Shown: positions 1 through 7,081 of the stretch, piece after piece | How positions within the stretch are numbered: position 1 is the first letter of the stretch | Layout of the letters: the number at the start of each line of letters is the position of its first letter | DNA from: Parafrigoribacterium_A sp035571875 | Lineage (GTDB): Bacteria; Actinomycetota; Actinomycetes; Actinomycetales; Microbacteriaceae | NCBI GenBank assembly: GCA_035571875.1 | Contig: DATNBR010000020.1 | Span: forward strand, 1-64,000 | Reading direction: 5' to 3' | DNA: 64,000 nucleotides | Made by a program: the position numbers and the translations under genes | Notes under the pieces: generated by a model | What the model was told of the DNA's origin: nothing | What the model saw: the letters and a program-made list of their open reading frames with translations, nothing else | Databases searched by the model: none

Positions 1-120
1 GACCATGGATGCGGTGCCCGCCTCGCCGCGAAGACCGTAGGTTCCGAGACCGAGCTTCGGCATCGCGTTGCCATCGTTGAGTGGGACCGTGGGAGCGGGG
101 TGAGGCGTCGGAGTCGTCAT
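1..120 (-). CDS. Aldo/keto reductase, N-terminal fragment (cut by window edge)
   Basis: Only the first 40 codons are inside the window; the gene continues past position 1. The visible start resembles the AKR5 group (2,5-diketo-D-gluconate reductase type), which reduces carbonyls with NADPH: a VPLNDG stretch followed by MPKLGLGTYG, the first beta-strand of the barrel. The start ATG (118-120) is preceded after 6 nt by the hexamer CAGACT, the same spacing seen at leaderless starts elsewhere in the window. The catalytic Asp-Tyr-Lys-His residues lie outside the window, so activity cannot be judged. Confidence 0.8.
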   Translation of the reverse strand, partial: MTTPTPHPAPTVPLNDGNAMPKLGLGTYGLRGEAGTASMV

Positions 121-126
121 GGTTCC

Positions 127-132
127 AGTCTG
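127..132 (-). promoter_or_regulatory. Candidate -10 box of the aldo/keto reductase (leaderless)
   Basis: CAGACT on the minus strand lies exactly 6 nt before the ATG at 120. The same hexamer and spacing occur before the starts at 36165, 50992 and 51477. Confidence 0.4.
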
Positions 133-142
133 CCGCGCGAAG

Positions 143-916
143 TCAGGAACTCGCTGAAGACATCGGCGGCGAGGACTGAAGCGACGTGTTCAGGAAGTCG
201 AGGGTGCGCTGCCAGGCGTCGGCAGCGGCATCCGGGTCGTAGGTCACAGCGTTGCTGTCGTTGAAGAAGGCGTGCCGTGCGCCCGAGTACACGTGCCGGG
301 TGAAGTCGACCCCGGCATCGGCCATCGCCTGCGTCACCCGCGGAAGGCTCTCCATGAGCCGCTCGTCCTGGTCGCCGTAGAGCGCGAGCACCGGGCACGA
401 GATCGAGGTCAGCTCCGACGTCTCCGGCGGCTGCCCGTAGAACGGCACGGCCGCACGCAGGCGAGGGTCGGCCGCGGCGAGCGCGAAGCTGTAGCTGCCG
501 CCGAAGCAGAAACCAACCACGGCGATGCGATCGTCCACTCCGGGCTCGGACGCGAGTACGTCGACGACGCTACCGAGTGCCTCGACCGCCCAGCGGCCGT
601 ATTCCGGCGATCGGGCCGGCGCCAGCTTCTCGCGCATGAGCGGCTGCGCCTCGGCGCGCGTCGCCTCGTCGGCGCTGAAGGTCAGATCCTGCAGCTCCTG
701 CCCCACCTCGGGCGCCACGCCGACACCGCTCAGCAGGTCGGGGGCGATCACGAGGTACCCCTCCGCGGCGAACCGGTCGGCGACGCCACGAATGTGTTCC
801 ACGAGCCCCCAGATCTCGTGGATCAGGACGATCCCGCCACGAAATGGCCCGGACGGTTCACTGCGATAGGCCGGCAGGGGGCCTTCGGACGTGTCGATCT
901 CGATTGAGGTTCCCAT
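143..916 (-). CDS. Dienelactone hydrolase family protein
   Basis: A 257-aa cytoplasmic alpha/beta hydrolase of the dienelactone hydrolase family, which hydrolyses lactone or ester bonds with a Cys-Asp-His triad. Visible are the HEIWGL motif with Glu34, which holds the thiolate in this family, the nucleophile in GFCFGG (Cys137), an Asp in LYGDQDE (about 182-184) and His215 in GARHAF. The frame is open upstream to 1057, but the ATG at 916 is preferred because AAGGA lies about 7 nt before it and homology begins at once. The gene is divergent from the phosphoesterase at 1014. The true substrate is unknown; chlorocatechol degradation genes are not nearby. Confidence 0.88.
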   Translation of the reverse strand: MGTSIEIDTSEGPLPAYRSEPSGPFRGGIVLIHEIWGLVEHIRGVADRFAAEGYLVIAPDLLSGVGVAPEVGQELQDLTFSADEATRAEAQPLMREKLAPARSPEYGRWAVEALGSVVDVLASEPGVDDRIAVVGFCFGGSYSFALAAADPRLRAAVPFYGQPPETSELTSISCPVLALYGDQDERLMESLPRVTQAMADAGVDFTRHVYSGARHAFFNDSNAVTYDPDAAADAWQRTLDFLNTSLQSSPPMSSASS

Positions 917-1001
917 CCCACGATCCTTCCACCTCCTCGTCCTCGGCACTCGATGGCCGAAGTAGCGAGCGGCGTTGGCCCGCGAGAGGGAGCCGCGGCG
1001 A

Positions 1002-1007
1002 TAGTGT
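1002..1007 (+). promoter_or_regulatory. Candidate -10 box, leaderless metallophosphoesterase
   Basis: TAGTGT followed by a 6-nt spacer and GTG at 1014; there is no Shine-Dalgarno sequence. Confidence 0.5.
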
Positions 1008-1013
1008 CTCAGG

Positions 1014-1895
1014 GTGCCAGCGCCCACCTCCCTCAGCATCCTGCACCTCTCCGACACCCACCTCTTCGGCGACGACTCCCTCCACTACGGGCGCGTCGAC
1101 ACCGCGGCCGCCCTGGCCAGGACTCTCGAGCAGTTCGGCGGTATGGGCGACCTCGACCTCGTCGTGGCCTCCGGCGATCTCGCCGACGATGGTTCGCCCC
1201 GCGCCTATCAGCGGCTTCGCAGCGCGCTCGAGCCGTGGGCGGCCGACCATGGTGCCCGGGTCGTCTACGCGATGGGCAATCACGACGATCGCGACGGCTT
1301 CCGCCAGGTGCTCGGCAGTGGGCACGGGCCGGATGTCTCGATCGCCGCACAGGGACCGGTCGACGCGGTCAGCACCCTGGGCTCCTGGCGCGTGGTGACC
1401 GTCGACAGCTCCGTACCGGGCGCGGGATACGGAGAACTCGCGCCCGCGCAGCTCGACTGGCTGCGCGCTGTGCTCTCGGAGCCCGCCGGTGCGGGAACGG
1501 TGCTCGTCATGCACCACCCGCCGGTATCCGCCTGCACCGCCCTTCTGCAGGCGCTCGAACTGTACAACCCCGAAGACCTGCTCGAGGCCATTCAGGGTTC
1601 TGATGTGCGCGTGATCCTCTCGGGTCACTATCACCACCCCCTGCGCGAGCAGTTCGGGGCGGTTCCGGTGATCGTCACGCCCGGCATAGCCAACACCACC
1701 GACGTGCTCGCGCCCGAGGGTACCGAGCGCGCGTTCATCGGCTCCGGCGCCACCCTGGTCACGGTGACCGGTGAGAACGTGCGCTCGATCCCGCTGCGCA
1801 GCTATGGCGACCACGACGGCGCCCCACTCTTTCATCTCGATCTCGACACGGTTGCGCAGTTCGTGCAGGAGGCCGGCAGGGTCGACACGCGCTGA
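1014..1895 (+). CDS. Metallophosphoesterase, CpdA/Icc-like
   Basis: A 293-aa calcineurin-like phosphoesterase. All metal-binding blocks are visible: DTH (Asp14, His16), GDLADD (Asp55), GNHDD (Asn89-His90), MHHPP in the middle and GHYHH near residue 207. This organisation is typical of class III cyclic-nucleotide phosphodiesterases (CpdA/Icc) and related actinobacterial enzymes, which use two metal ions. There is no signal peptide, so it is cytoplasmic. Translation probably begins at GTG 1014, 6 nt after a TAGTGT -10 element. Whether the substrate is cAMP or another phosphodiester cannot be told from sequence. Confidence 0.85.
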   Translation: MPAPTSLSILHLSDTHLFGDDSLHYGRVDTAAALARTLEQFGGMGDLDLVVASGDLADDGSPRAYQRLRSALEPWAADHGARVVYAMGNHDDRDGFRQVLGSGHGPDVSIAAQGPVDAVSTLGSWRVVTVDSSVPGAGYGELAPAQLDWLRAVLSEPAGAGTVLVMHHPPVSACTALLQALELYNPEDLLEAIQGSDVRVILSGHYHHPLREQFGAVPVIVTPGIANTTDVLAPEGTERAFIGSGATLVTVTGENVRSIPLRSYGDHDGAPLFHLDLDTVAQFVQEAGRVDTR

Positions 1896-1976
1896 CTCGA
1901 CCGGTGCCGCCGAGCGGCCGCTGTGAACTTTCCTTCCGTCGGCGACAGGACGGCTGCGGAGTGGCACCATCGAAAG

Positions 1977-3032
1977 ATGAGCTGCTCCATCGTTCCGCCC
2001 TATCTGCTCGAGCGCATCGCCGCACTGGAGGACCCGCGATTCGAGCACGCCGCGGCCGCGGCGAGAGCGTCGAGGGAGCTCGACGATCCGTTCCGCGGCG
2101 GTCGGTGCGGCGAGCCCGCGGTGCGGGCAAGAGCCACCGCGATCGCCACGGCGGGCGACGCGCTCGAGGGCCCGCACCGTACGATCTTCGATGCCCGGCA
2201 CAGCGAGACGCTGCCCGGCGTGCGCGTGCGGGGCGAGGGTGAGCCGGCGGGCAGCGACACCGCCGTGACCGAGGCCTACGACGGACTCGGCAGCACTCAC
2301 GCGCTGTACCGCGACGTGTACAAGCGCGCCTCCATCGACGGACACAACCTGGCTCTGCTGGCCACGGTGCACTACGGCAAGAACTACGACAATGCCTTCT
2401 GGAACGGCGATCGTATGGTGTTCGGAGACGGCGATGGCACCGTGTTCCAAGGCTTCACCTCCTCGCTCAGCGTCATCGGGCACGAGCTCACCCACGGCGT
2501 GACGCAGTACACCGCCGGTCTCGACTACCAGGGCCAGTCGGGCGCGCTCAACGAGTCGGTCTCCGACGTGTTCGGCGCGCTCGTCGAACAGCACGCGAGA
2601 TCCCAGGACGCCGCCGAGGCGAGCTGGCTCATCGGCGACGGCCTGTTCACGAAGGAGGTGCAGGGCACCGCGCTGCGGTCGATGAAGGCACCCGGCACCG
2701 CCTATGACGACGACGTGCTCGGCAAGGATCCGCAACCGGCGACGATGAGCGGCTACGTCGAGACGAGCGACGACAACGGCGGAGTGCACCTCAACTCCGG
2801 CATCCCCAATCACGCCTTCTACCTCGCTGCCATCGCCATCGGCGGCAACGCCTGGGAGCGCGCGGGTCAGATCTGGTACGACACCCTCGTGGGAGGCACG
2901 CTTCCGACCGACTGCGACTTCGCGCGATTCGCCACAGAGACGACGGATGCCGCTGCCGCTCGATTCGGGGCGCGCTCCGACGAGCATGACGCCGTCTCCC
3001 GAGCCTGGGCCACGGTCGGCGTGGGGCGATGA
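1977..3032 (+). CDS. Protealysin-like M4 metalloprotease
   Basis: A 351-aa thermolysin-family (M4) zinc endopeptidase. The zinc motif HELTH is at 169-173 and the third ligand Glu193 is in the NESVSD motif; His, Asp and Asn substrate-site residues follow further on (GGVHLNSGIPNHAFY). It lacks a signal peptide and has a short propeptide opening with PPYLLERIA, a PPL-type motif that marks protealysin-like proteases rather than secreted thermolysins. The start at ATG 1977 is chosen because the propeptide motif follows at residue 7; an upstream in-frame extension to 1923 is unlikely. The stop overlaps the start of the inhibitor gene by 4 nt, so the two are translationally coupled. Confidence 0.93.
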   Translation: MSCSIVPPYLLERIAALEDPRFEHAAAAARASRELDDPFRGGRCGEPAVRARATAIATAGDALEGPHRTIFDARHSETLPGVRVRGEGEPAGSDTAVTEAYDGLGSTHALYRDVYKRASIDGHNLALLATVHYGKNYDNAFWNGDRMVFGDGDGTVFQGFTSSLSVIGHELTHGVTQYTAGLDYQGQSGALNESVSDVFGALVEQHARSQDAAEASWLIGDGLFTKEVQGTALRSMKAPGTAYDDDVLGKDPQPATMSGYVETSDDNGGVHLNSGIPNHAFYLAAIAIGGNAWERAGQIWYDTLVGGTLPTDCDFARFATETTDAAAARFGARSDEHDAVSRAWATVGVGR

Positions 3033-3292
3033 AGATCCGGGTGGTGCGAAGCGGGGGCTTCGCGGGTCTCAGCAGCACGTGGGAGGTCACCATCGACGAG
3101 CGGGACGATCGCGACTCGTGGCTGGCCCTCCTCGACCAACTGCCGTGGCAGGAGGTCTCGCCAGAGAAGCAGCAGCCCGATCGCTACAGCTATCGCATCG
3201 AGTGCTCCCGGCACCGCATCACCCTGCCGGAGAACCAGGTGACCGGGCCGTGGCGCGAGCTGGTCGATCGCGTGCGCGACGCATCCGGATGA
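3029..3292 (+). CDS. Emfourin-like inhibitor of the M4 protease
   Basis: An 87-aa protein beginning MKIRVVRSGGFAG with a conserved Tyr-rich core (RYSYRIECS) and a C-terminal WRELVDRV helix. Small proteins of this size encoded directly downstream of protealysin genes are emfourins, slow-tight inhibitors of the neighbouring M4 protease. The gene starts in an ATGA overlap with the protease stop (3029-3032), which favours coupled synthesis of enzyme and inhibitor. No signal peptide is present, consistent with a cytoplasmic pair. The assignment rests on position, length and sequence resemblance. Confidence 0.85.
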   Translation: MKIRVVRSGGFAGLSSTWEVTIDERDDRDSWLALLDQLPWQEVSPEKQQPDRYSYRIECSRHRITLPENQVTGPWRELVDRVRDASG

Positions 3293-3311
3293 ACCCGGCC
3301 GAACCTGGAGG

Positions 3312-4184
3312 CTAGTGGGCGGCGCTGCCCGGGATGGCACCGAGGATCGCGAGTGTCGCGAGCGCCGTCGCCGAGACGATGATGAGGATCGTGGCCGTGC
3401 CGAACCAGAGCTGACGCAGCACTCGCGATCGCTCGACGAGGCGCAGGAGACGATCAAGCTCCACGACGCCGGAGTCGTCATCCATCTGCTGTGCCGAGCC
3501 CCAGGTACTCGGCAGCTCCGCGACCGTGGCGACGCGCTGCACCTCGACGGCGTCGAACACCGCCGGTTGCGCCTCGAGCCATGCCAGGAGCTCCCCCGAG
3601 GCGAGCACCTCGACGTCCTTCGGCGTGCCACGGAGCGTGAGAGACAGCGGTTCGACGAAGACGAGCAGACCGGTGACGGTGACGGGCTCGCCGAGTGCTG
3701 CGGTCAAGCGCCGCTCGGCTCGACCGAGGTCATGCTCGGTCGCTCGGATGTGCGCGCGCTTCATCCCGTCGACGAGCACCGAACGCCCGGAGACGGCGAT
3801 CGCGACGCCGGGATGATTGCGCGTGGTGATCGTGAAGACACCGGCGGGACCGATGAGCAGATGATCAAGATCGGTGCCCTCCGGGCCGACGGGTACGGCG
3901 TGCAGCACCGTCCAGTCCCGGTCGAGTTGCGATAGCAGTTCGCCCACCCTCAGCTCGCCGAGTGCCCCGGCGAAGAACGGTTCGCTCTCGGAGCCGATCG
4001 GGCTCACACCGAACAGTCGCGCCCAGATCGACCTCGGCTGCTCGGCCGAGTGCGCGCGCAGAAACTCGCCGATGGCGTGCTGGCCGGGCACCCGCGCACG
4101 AAGGGATCGCGCGGGAGAAACGCCCGTGTCAACGCCATCGGCACTGCGTTCATCCGCCTGCTCCTGCGACATGCTCTGTGCCAT
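3312..4184 (-). CDS. NERD-domain membrane protein
   Basis: A 290-aa protein with a nuclease-related (NERD) domain at about residues 70-190: ALGELRVGELL, then GPEGTDLDHLLIGPAGVFTI, which carries the Asp of the PD-(D/E)XK-like core, and TTRNH instead of the usual TK.W segment. The C terminus (about 262-287) is a hydrophobic transmembrane helix, so the protein is probably anchored with the nuclease-like domain in the cytoplasm. The usual catalytic Lys position is altered, so nuclease activity is uncertain. The N-terminal 45 residues are polar and probably disordered. Neighbours give no functional clue. Confidence 0.72.
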   Translation of the reverse strand: MAQSMSQEQADERSADGVDTGVSPARSLRARVPGQHAIGEFLRAHSAEQPRSIWARLFGVSPIGSESEPFFAGALGELRVGELLSQLDRDWTVLHAVPVGPEGTDLDHLLIGPAGVFTITTRNHPGVAIAVSGRSVLVDGMKRAHIRATEHDLGRAERRLTAALGEPVTVTGLLVFVEPLSLTLRGTPKDVEVLASGELLAWLEAQPAVFDAVEVQRVATVAELPSTWGSAQQMDDDSGVVELDRLLRLVERSRVLRQLWFGTATILIIVSATALATLAILGAIPGSAAH

Positions 4185-4515
4185 CGCCCCCGCCTCTACC
4201 GACGCGCACCGTCTCGACTGCGTGCGCGCACTCCCCTAGTTCAGGATGGCGGCTGCCCAACGACCGCGCGACCCCCAGAGCGAGGCGCGCCGGATCGGGG
4301 GGAGACGCGAACTCGGGGGTTGCGCAACCGTGAGGGAAGGCGCATTCTGGAGGAAGAACAACTCGTCGCCCGGAAGAGCCGCACCAAGTGCCGCACCGGG
4401 CGTCGAGTCTTTAAGCCCCGTGTCGTCCCTTCGAGCCGGTCGCACAGCGGCCTTCTGAGGGCAGACGGACTCAGGGCAGACGGGTTCAGGGCAGACGGGT
4501 TCAGGGCACGAGGTT
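4185..4515. other. Intergenic region with a perfect 12-bp palindrome
   Basis: This 331-bp gap lies upstream of the NERD gene and downstream of the acyl-CoA dehydrogenase gene. No convincing gene is seen; the 70-codon plus-strand frame at 4246-4458 has no family resemblance. GGTTGCGCAACC at 4318-4329 is a perfect palindrome and could be an operator for the NERD gene. The right end contains the 15-bp repeat array. Confidence 0.5.
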
Positions 4516-4531
4516 TCAGGGCACGAGGGGT
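4457..4531. repeat. 15-bp tandem repeat, five units
   Basis: Five head-to-tail units of the form cagggcagacgggtt, with the last two diverged to cagggcacgagg plus 3 nt. The array runs into the last codons of the acyl-CoA dehydrogenase gene, so the natural stop codon (4516-4518) sits inside it. The unit length is a multiple of three, so expansion through the stop would add a pentapeptide repeat. Confidence 0.85.
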
Positions 4532-5721
4532 CCGAGCAGAGCCGTAGCGACCGTCGAGTGCGCGGAGTCCTCGTTGCTCGGGTGGAAGCCGCCGGCGAGC
4601 ACGTCGCGGTAGAGGCGCCCGAGCTCGCTCGATGCCGAATACGCGGCTCCGCCAGAGACCCGGATGGCCTGCTCCACCACGAACCGTGCGCTGGCCGTCG
4701 CACGCAGCTTGAGTCCGACGAGCGCGCGGAACCATTGCGCGCCGCGGTCGATGCGGTCGTCGACATCCCGTGCGATCGCGTCGAGCTGGGGCAGCAGGGC
4801 GTCGTGGGAGATGGCCGCGTCGGCGATCTTCCATCGGGTGTCGGGATCCTGATCCTTGGTCGTCCCGGTGCGCGCGGAGCCGCGGTGCTGCGCGCTGTCC
4901 ACCGCGAGTTCGAGCGCCCGGTCGCCGATGCCGGTGTACACGGCCGAGACCAGGATCTCGAAGTTCGCGAAGATGGCGAAGATCAGCGGGTCGGGATTCG
5001 GCCCCGGGTCGAGCCTGCGGATGATGCGGTCGGCTCGCGCGCGCACGCCCTCGAGCCTCGTGCTGTTGCTCTGGCTCGCGCGCATGCCCATCGTGTTCCA
5101 ATCGTCGAGCACCGTGATTCCGGCCGCGTCGCGTTCCACGACGGCGTGCACGAGCTTCGGCGCATCGGCGGAGGTGCTGTCGAGGCCGAACAGGCCGAGC
5201 CTCGTCCAGGCGGGCGACAGGCTCGTGAAGATCTTGGTGCCGGTGAACTCGTAGCTGCCATCGGGCTGCGGGCGTGCATCCGTCTGACTGCCGAAGAGCA
5301 CGAGATCGTTGCCCGCCTCGCTGATGGCGAAGGCGAACACCTCGCCGGCCGCGGCCTCGCGCAGGATGAACTCGAGCGAGTCGTCACCGCGATCGCGCAG
5401 CGTCTTGGCGATTCCGGTCCAGACGAGGTGCATGTTCACGGCGAGCGCCGTGGCCGGGGCTGCCGCCGCGAGCCTGAGCTGCTCGTGCACGAGCTGCTGC
5501 AGGCTCAGCCCGAAGCCGCCGAACTCGACGGGTACGAGCGCGCGCAGGTAGCCGGCCTCCTTCAACTCCTCCAGGTCTTCGGTGAAGAAGGCGTTGTCCC
5601 GGTCGTAGCCGGCCGCTCGACCGTGGATGCGGCCGAGCAGCTCGTCGCCGAGGATGCGGTGGTGGCCGGGCAGGTGGCGATCTGGGGTGGGACTGTTCTC
5701 GGGAGCCATGTCATCCAGCAT
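4516..5721 (-). CDS. Acyl-CoA dehydrogenase family protein
   Basis: A 401-aa flavoprotein of the acyl-CoA dehydrogenase superfamily, about the usual length (380-400 aa). The N-terminal helical domain contains LVPVEFGGFGLS, the middle beta domain FAFAISEAGNDLVLFG and GTKIFTSLS, and the C-terminal helical domain VSGGAAYSASSELGRLYRDVLAGGFHP, typical of the FAD site. The substrate is not evident; several actinobacterial members of this shape act on non-CoA compounds. ATG 5721 and ATG 5709 are both possible starts. The C-terminal residues PLVP are encoded within the 15-bp repeat array, suggesting that the gene end has been reshaped by repeat growth. It is divergent from the MFS gene. Confidence 0.85.
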   Translation of the reverse strand: MLDDMAPENSPTPDRHLPGHHRILGDELLGRIHGRAAGYDRDNAFFTEDLEELKEAGYLRALVPVEFGGFGLSLQQLVHEQLRLAAAAPATALAVNMHLVWTGIAKTLRDRGDDSLEFILREAAAGEVFAFAISEAGNDLVLFGSQTDARPQPDGSYEFTGTKIFTSLSPAWTRLGLFGLDSTSADAPKLVHAVVERDAAGITVLDDWNTMGMRASQSNSTRLEGVRARADRIIRRLDPGPNPDPLIFAIFANFEILVSAVYTGIGDRALELAVDSAQHRGSARTGTTKDQDPDTRWKIADAAISHDALLPQLDAIARDVDDRIDRGAQWFRALVGLKLRATASARFVVEQAIRVSGGAAYSASSELGRLYRDVLAGGFHPSNEDSAHSTVATALLGPLVP

Positions 5722-5747
5722 CCCAGCATGCAGCAGAATTGGGGACA

Positions 5748-7067
5748 GTGAGCACAGATTCCGAAGATCGGCCGGCGAGGCGCGGCGTCTTCATCGACCT
5801 CAGCCCCCTTCGGGAGAGTCCGGCGTTCGCGCGGCTCTGGGCGGGAACCGCGATCTCCGGTGTCGGCGGCCAGATGACGATCCTCGCCGTCGGACTGCAC
5901 ATCTACGACATCACCGCATCGACCTTCGCCGTCGCGCTCGTCGGGGCCTTTGCGCTCGTCCCGATGGTCTTCGCCGGGCTCTATGGCGGGATGCTCGCGG
6001 ACGCCTTCGACCGGCGCCTGCTGATGATCATCGCGGCCGTCGTCGCCTGGGGCTCGACCATCGGGCTCGCGACGCTCGCCTGGACCGGTGTCGAGGTCAT
6101 CTGGCCGTTCTACCTGCTCACCACGCTCAATGCGGTGGCAGCGACGATGATCGGCACGGTGCGCTCCGCGGTCCTCCCCCGCATCCTGCCCGTTCGGCTT
6201 CTTCCCGCGGCCTCCGCGCTCGGCGGCATCAGCTCGGGGCTCATGATCACGGTGGGCCCGGCGCTCGCGGGTGTGCTCGTTGCGAGCGTGGGCTTCGCGT
6301 GGACCTACACGGTCGACGTGCTCCTGTTCCTCGCAGCGTTCCTCGGCATCATGTCGCTGCCGCGCATCACCCCGGAGGGCGAGATCCACCGACCGGGACT
6401 GGAGTCGCTGAAGTACGGCCTGGCGTTTCTGCGCACGGCCCCGAACATCCGGATGTCGTTCATCGTCGACATCATCGCCATGACCTTCGGCCAGCCCCGA
6501 GTGCTGTTCCCCGCGGTCGGAGCCCTGCTGCTCGGAGGTGGTGCCGTGACCGTGGGAATCCTCACCGCGGCCGGCGCGATCGGGGCCCTGCTGTGCAGCC
6601 TCCTCTCGGGCAAGGTCGGTCAGGTGCGACGGCAGGGGCGCGCGATCGGCATCGCCATCGTGGTCTATGGCGCGTTCACGGCCGGATTCGGACTGCTGCT
6701 GCTCGTCGCGGGCCTCGGCGAACCGGTCTCGAGCTCGATCGACGAGGCCAACCTGCCGGCGATCGCCATCGGAGCGGTCCTCCTCGCCGGGGCAGGCGCG
6801 GCGGACAACGTGAGCTCGATCTACCGCACGACGATGCTGCAGGTCGCCGTGCCCGACAACATGCGCGGCCGCCTGCAGGGAGTGTTCACGGTGGTCGTCA
6901 CGGGTGGCCCGAGGGTCGGCGACATCTACATCGGCATCGTCGCGGCCCTCGGGGCGCTGTGGCTGCCGCCGGTGCTCGGCGGACTCGTCATCATGGTGCT
7001 CGTCGGTGCGCTCGTGCGCTGGCAGCGCACCTTCCGGCACTACGACGCGCTCGACCCGAGGCCGTAG
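5748..7067 (+). CDS. MFS transporter, EntS-like exporter
   Basis: A membrane protein of about 439 aa with roughly 12 hydrophobic helices, belonging to the MFS_3 branch that includes enterobactin exporter EntS and macrolide exporters. The N terminus has the typical SPAFARLWAG entry to helix 1, and the loop between helices 2 and 3 reads GMLADAFDRRLL, the family motif A. GTG 5748 is taken as the start because it follows GGGGACA closely and is near a CAGAAT hexamer; the TTG at 5739 is an alternative. No siderophore or antibiotic biosynthesis gene adjoins it, so the exported compound is unknown. Confidence 0.82.
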   Translation: MSTDSEDRPARRGVFIDLSPLRESPAFARLWAGTAISGVGGQMTILAVGLHIYDITASTFAVALVGAFALVPMVFAGLYGGMLADAFDRRLLMIIAAVVAWGSTIGLATLAWTGVEVIWPFYLLTTLNAVAATMIGTVRSAVLPRILPVRLLPAASALGGISSGLMITVGPALAGVLVASVGFAWTYTVDVLLFLAAFLGIMSLPRITPEGEIHRPGLESLKYGLAFLRTAPNIRMSFIVDIIAMTFGQPRVLFPAVGALLLGGGAVTVGILTAAGAIGALLCSLLSGKVGQVRRQGRAIGIAIVVYGAFTAGFGLLLLVAGLGEPVSSSIDEANLPAIAIGAVLLAGAGAADNVSSIYRTTMLQVAVPDNMRGRLQGVFTVVVTGGPRVGDIYIGIVAALGALWLPPVLGGLVIMVLVGALVRWQRTFRHYDALDPRP

Positions 7068-7081
7068 CGCGGTTCACGCGA

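Noticed and set aside
4246..4458. 70-aa plus-strand frame in the gap beside the NERD gene
   Set aside because: No ribosome site, no family resemblance and Arg/Ser/Ala-rich composition typical of GC-rich noise.
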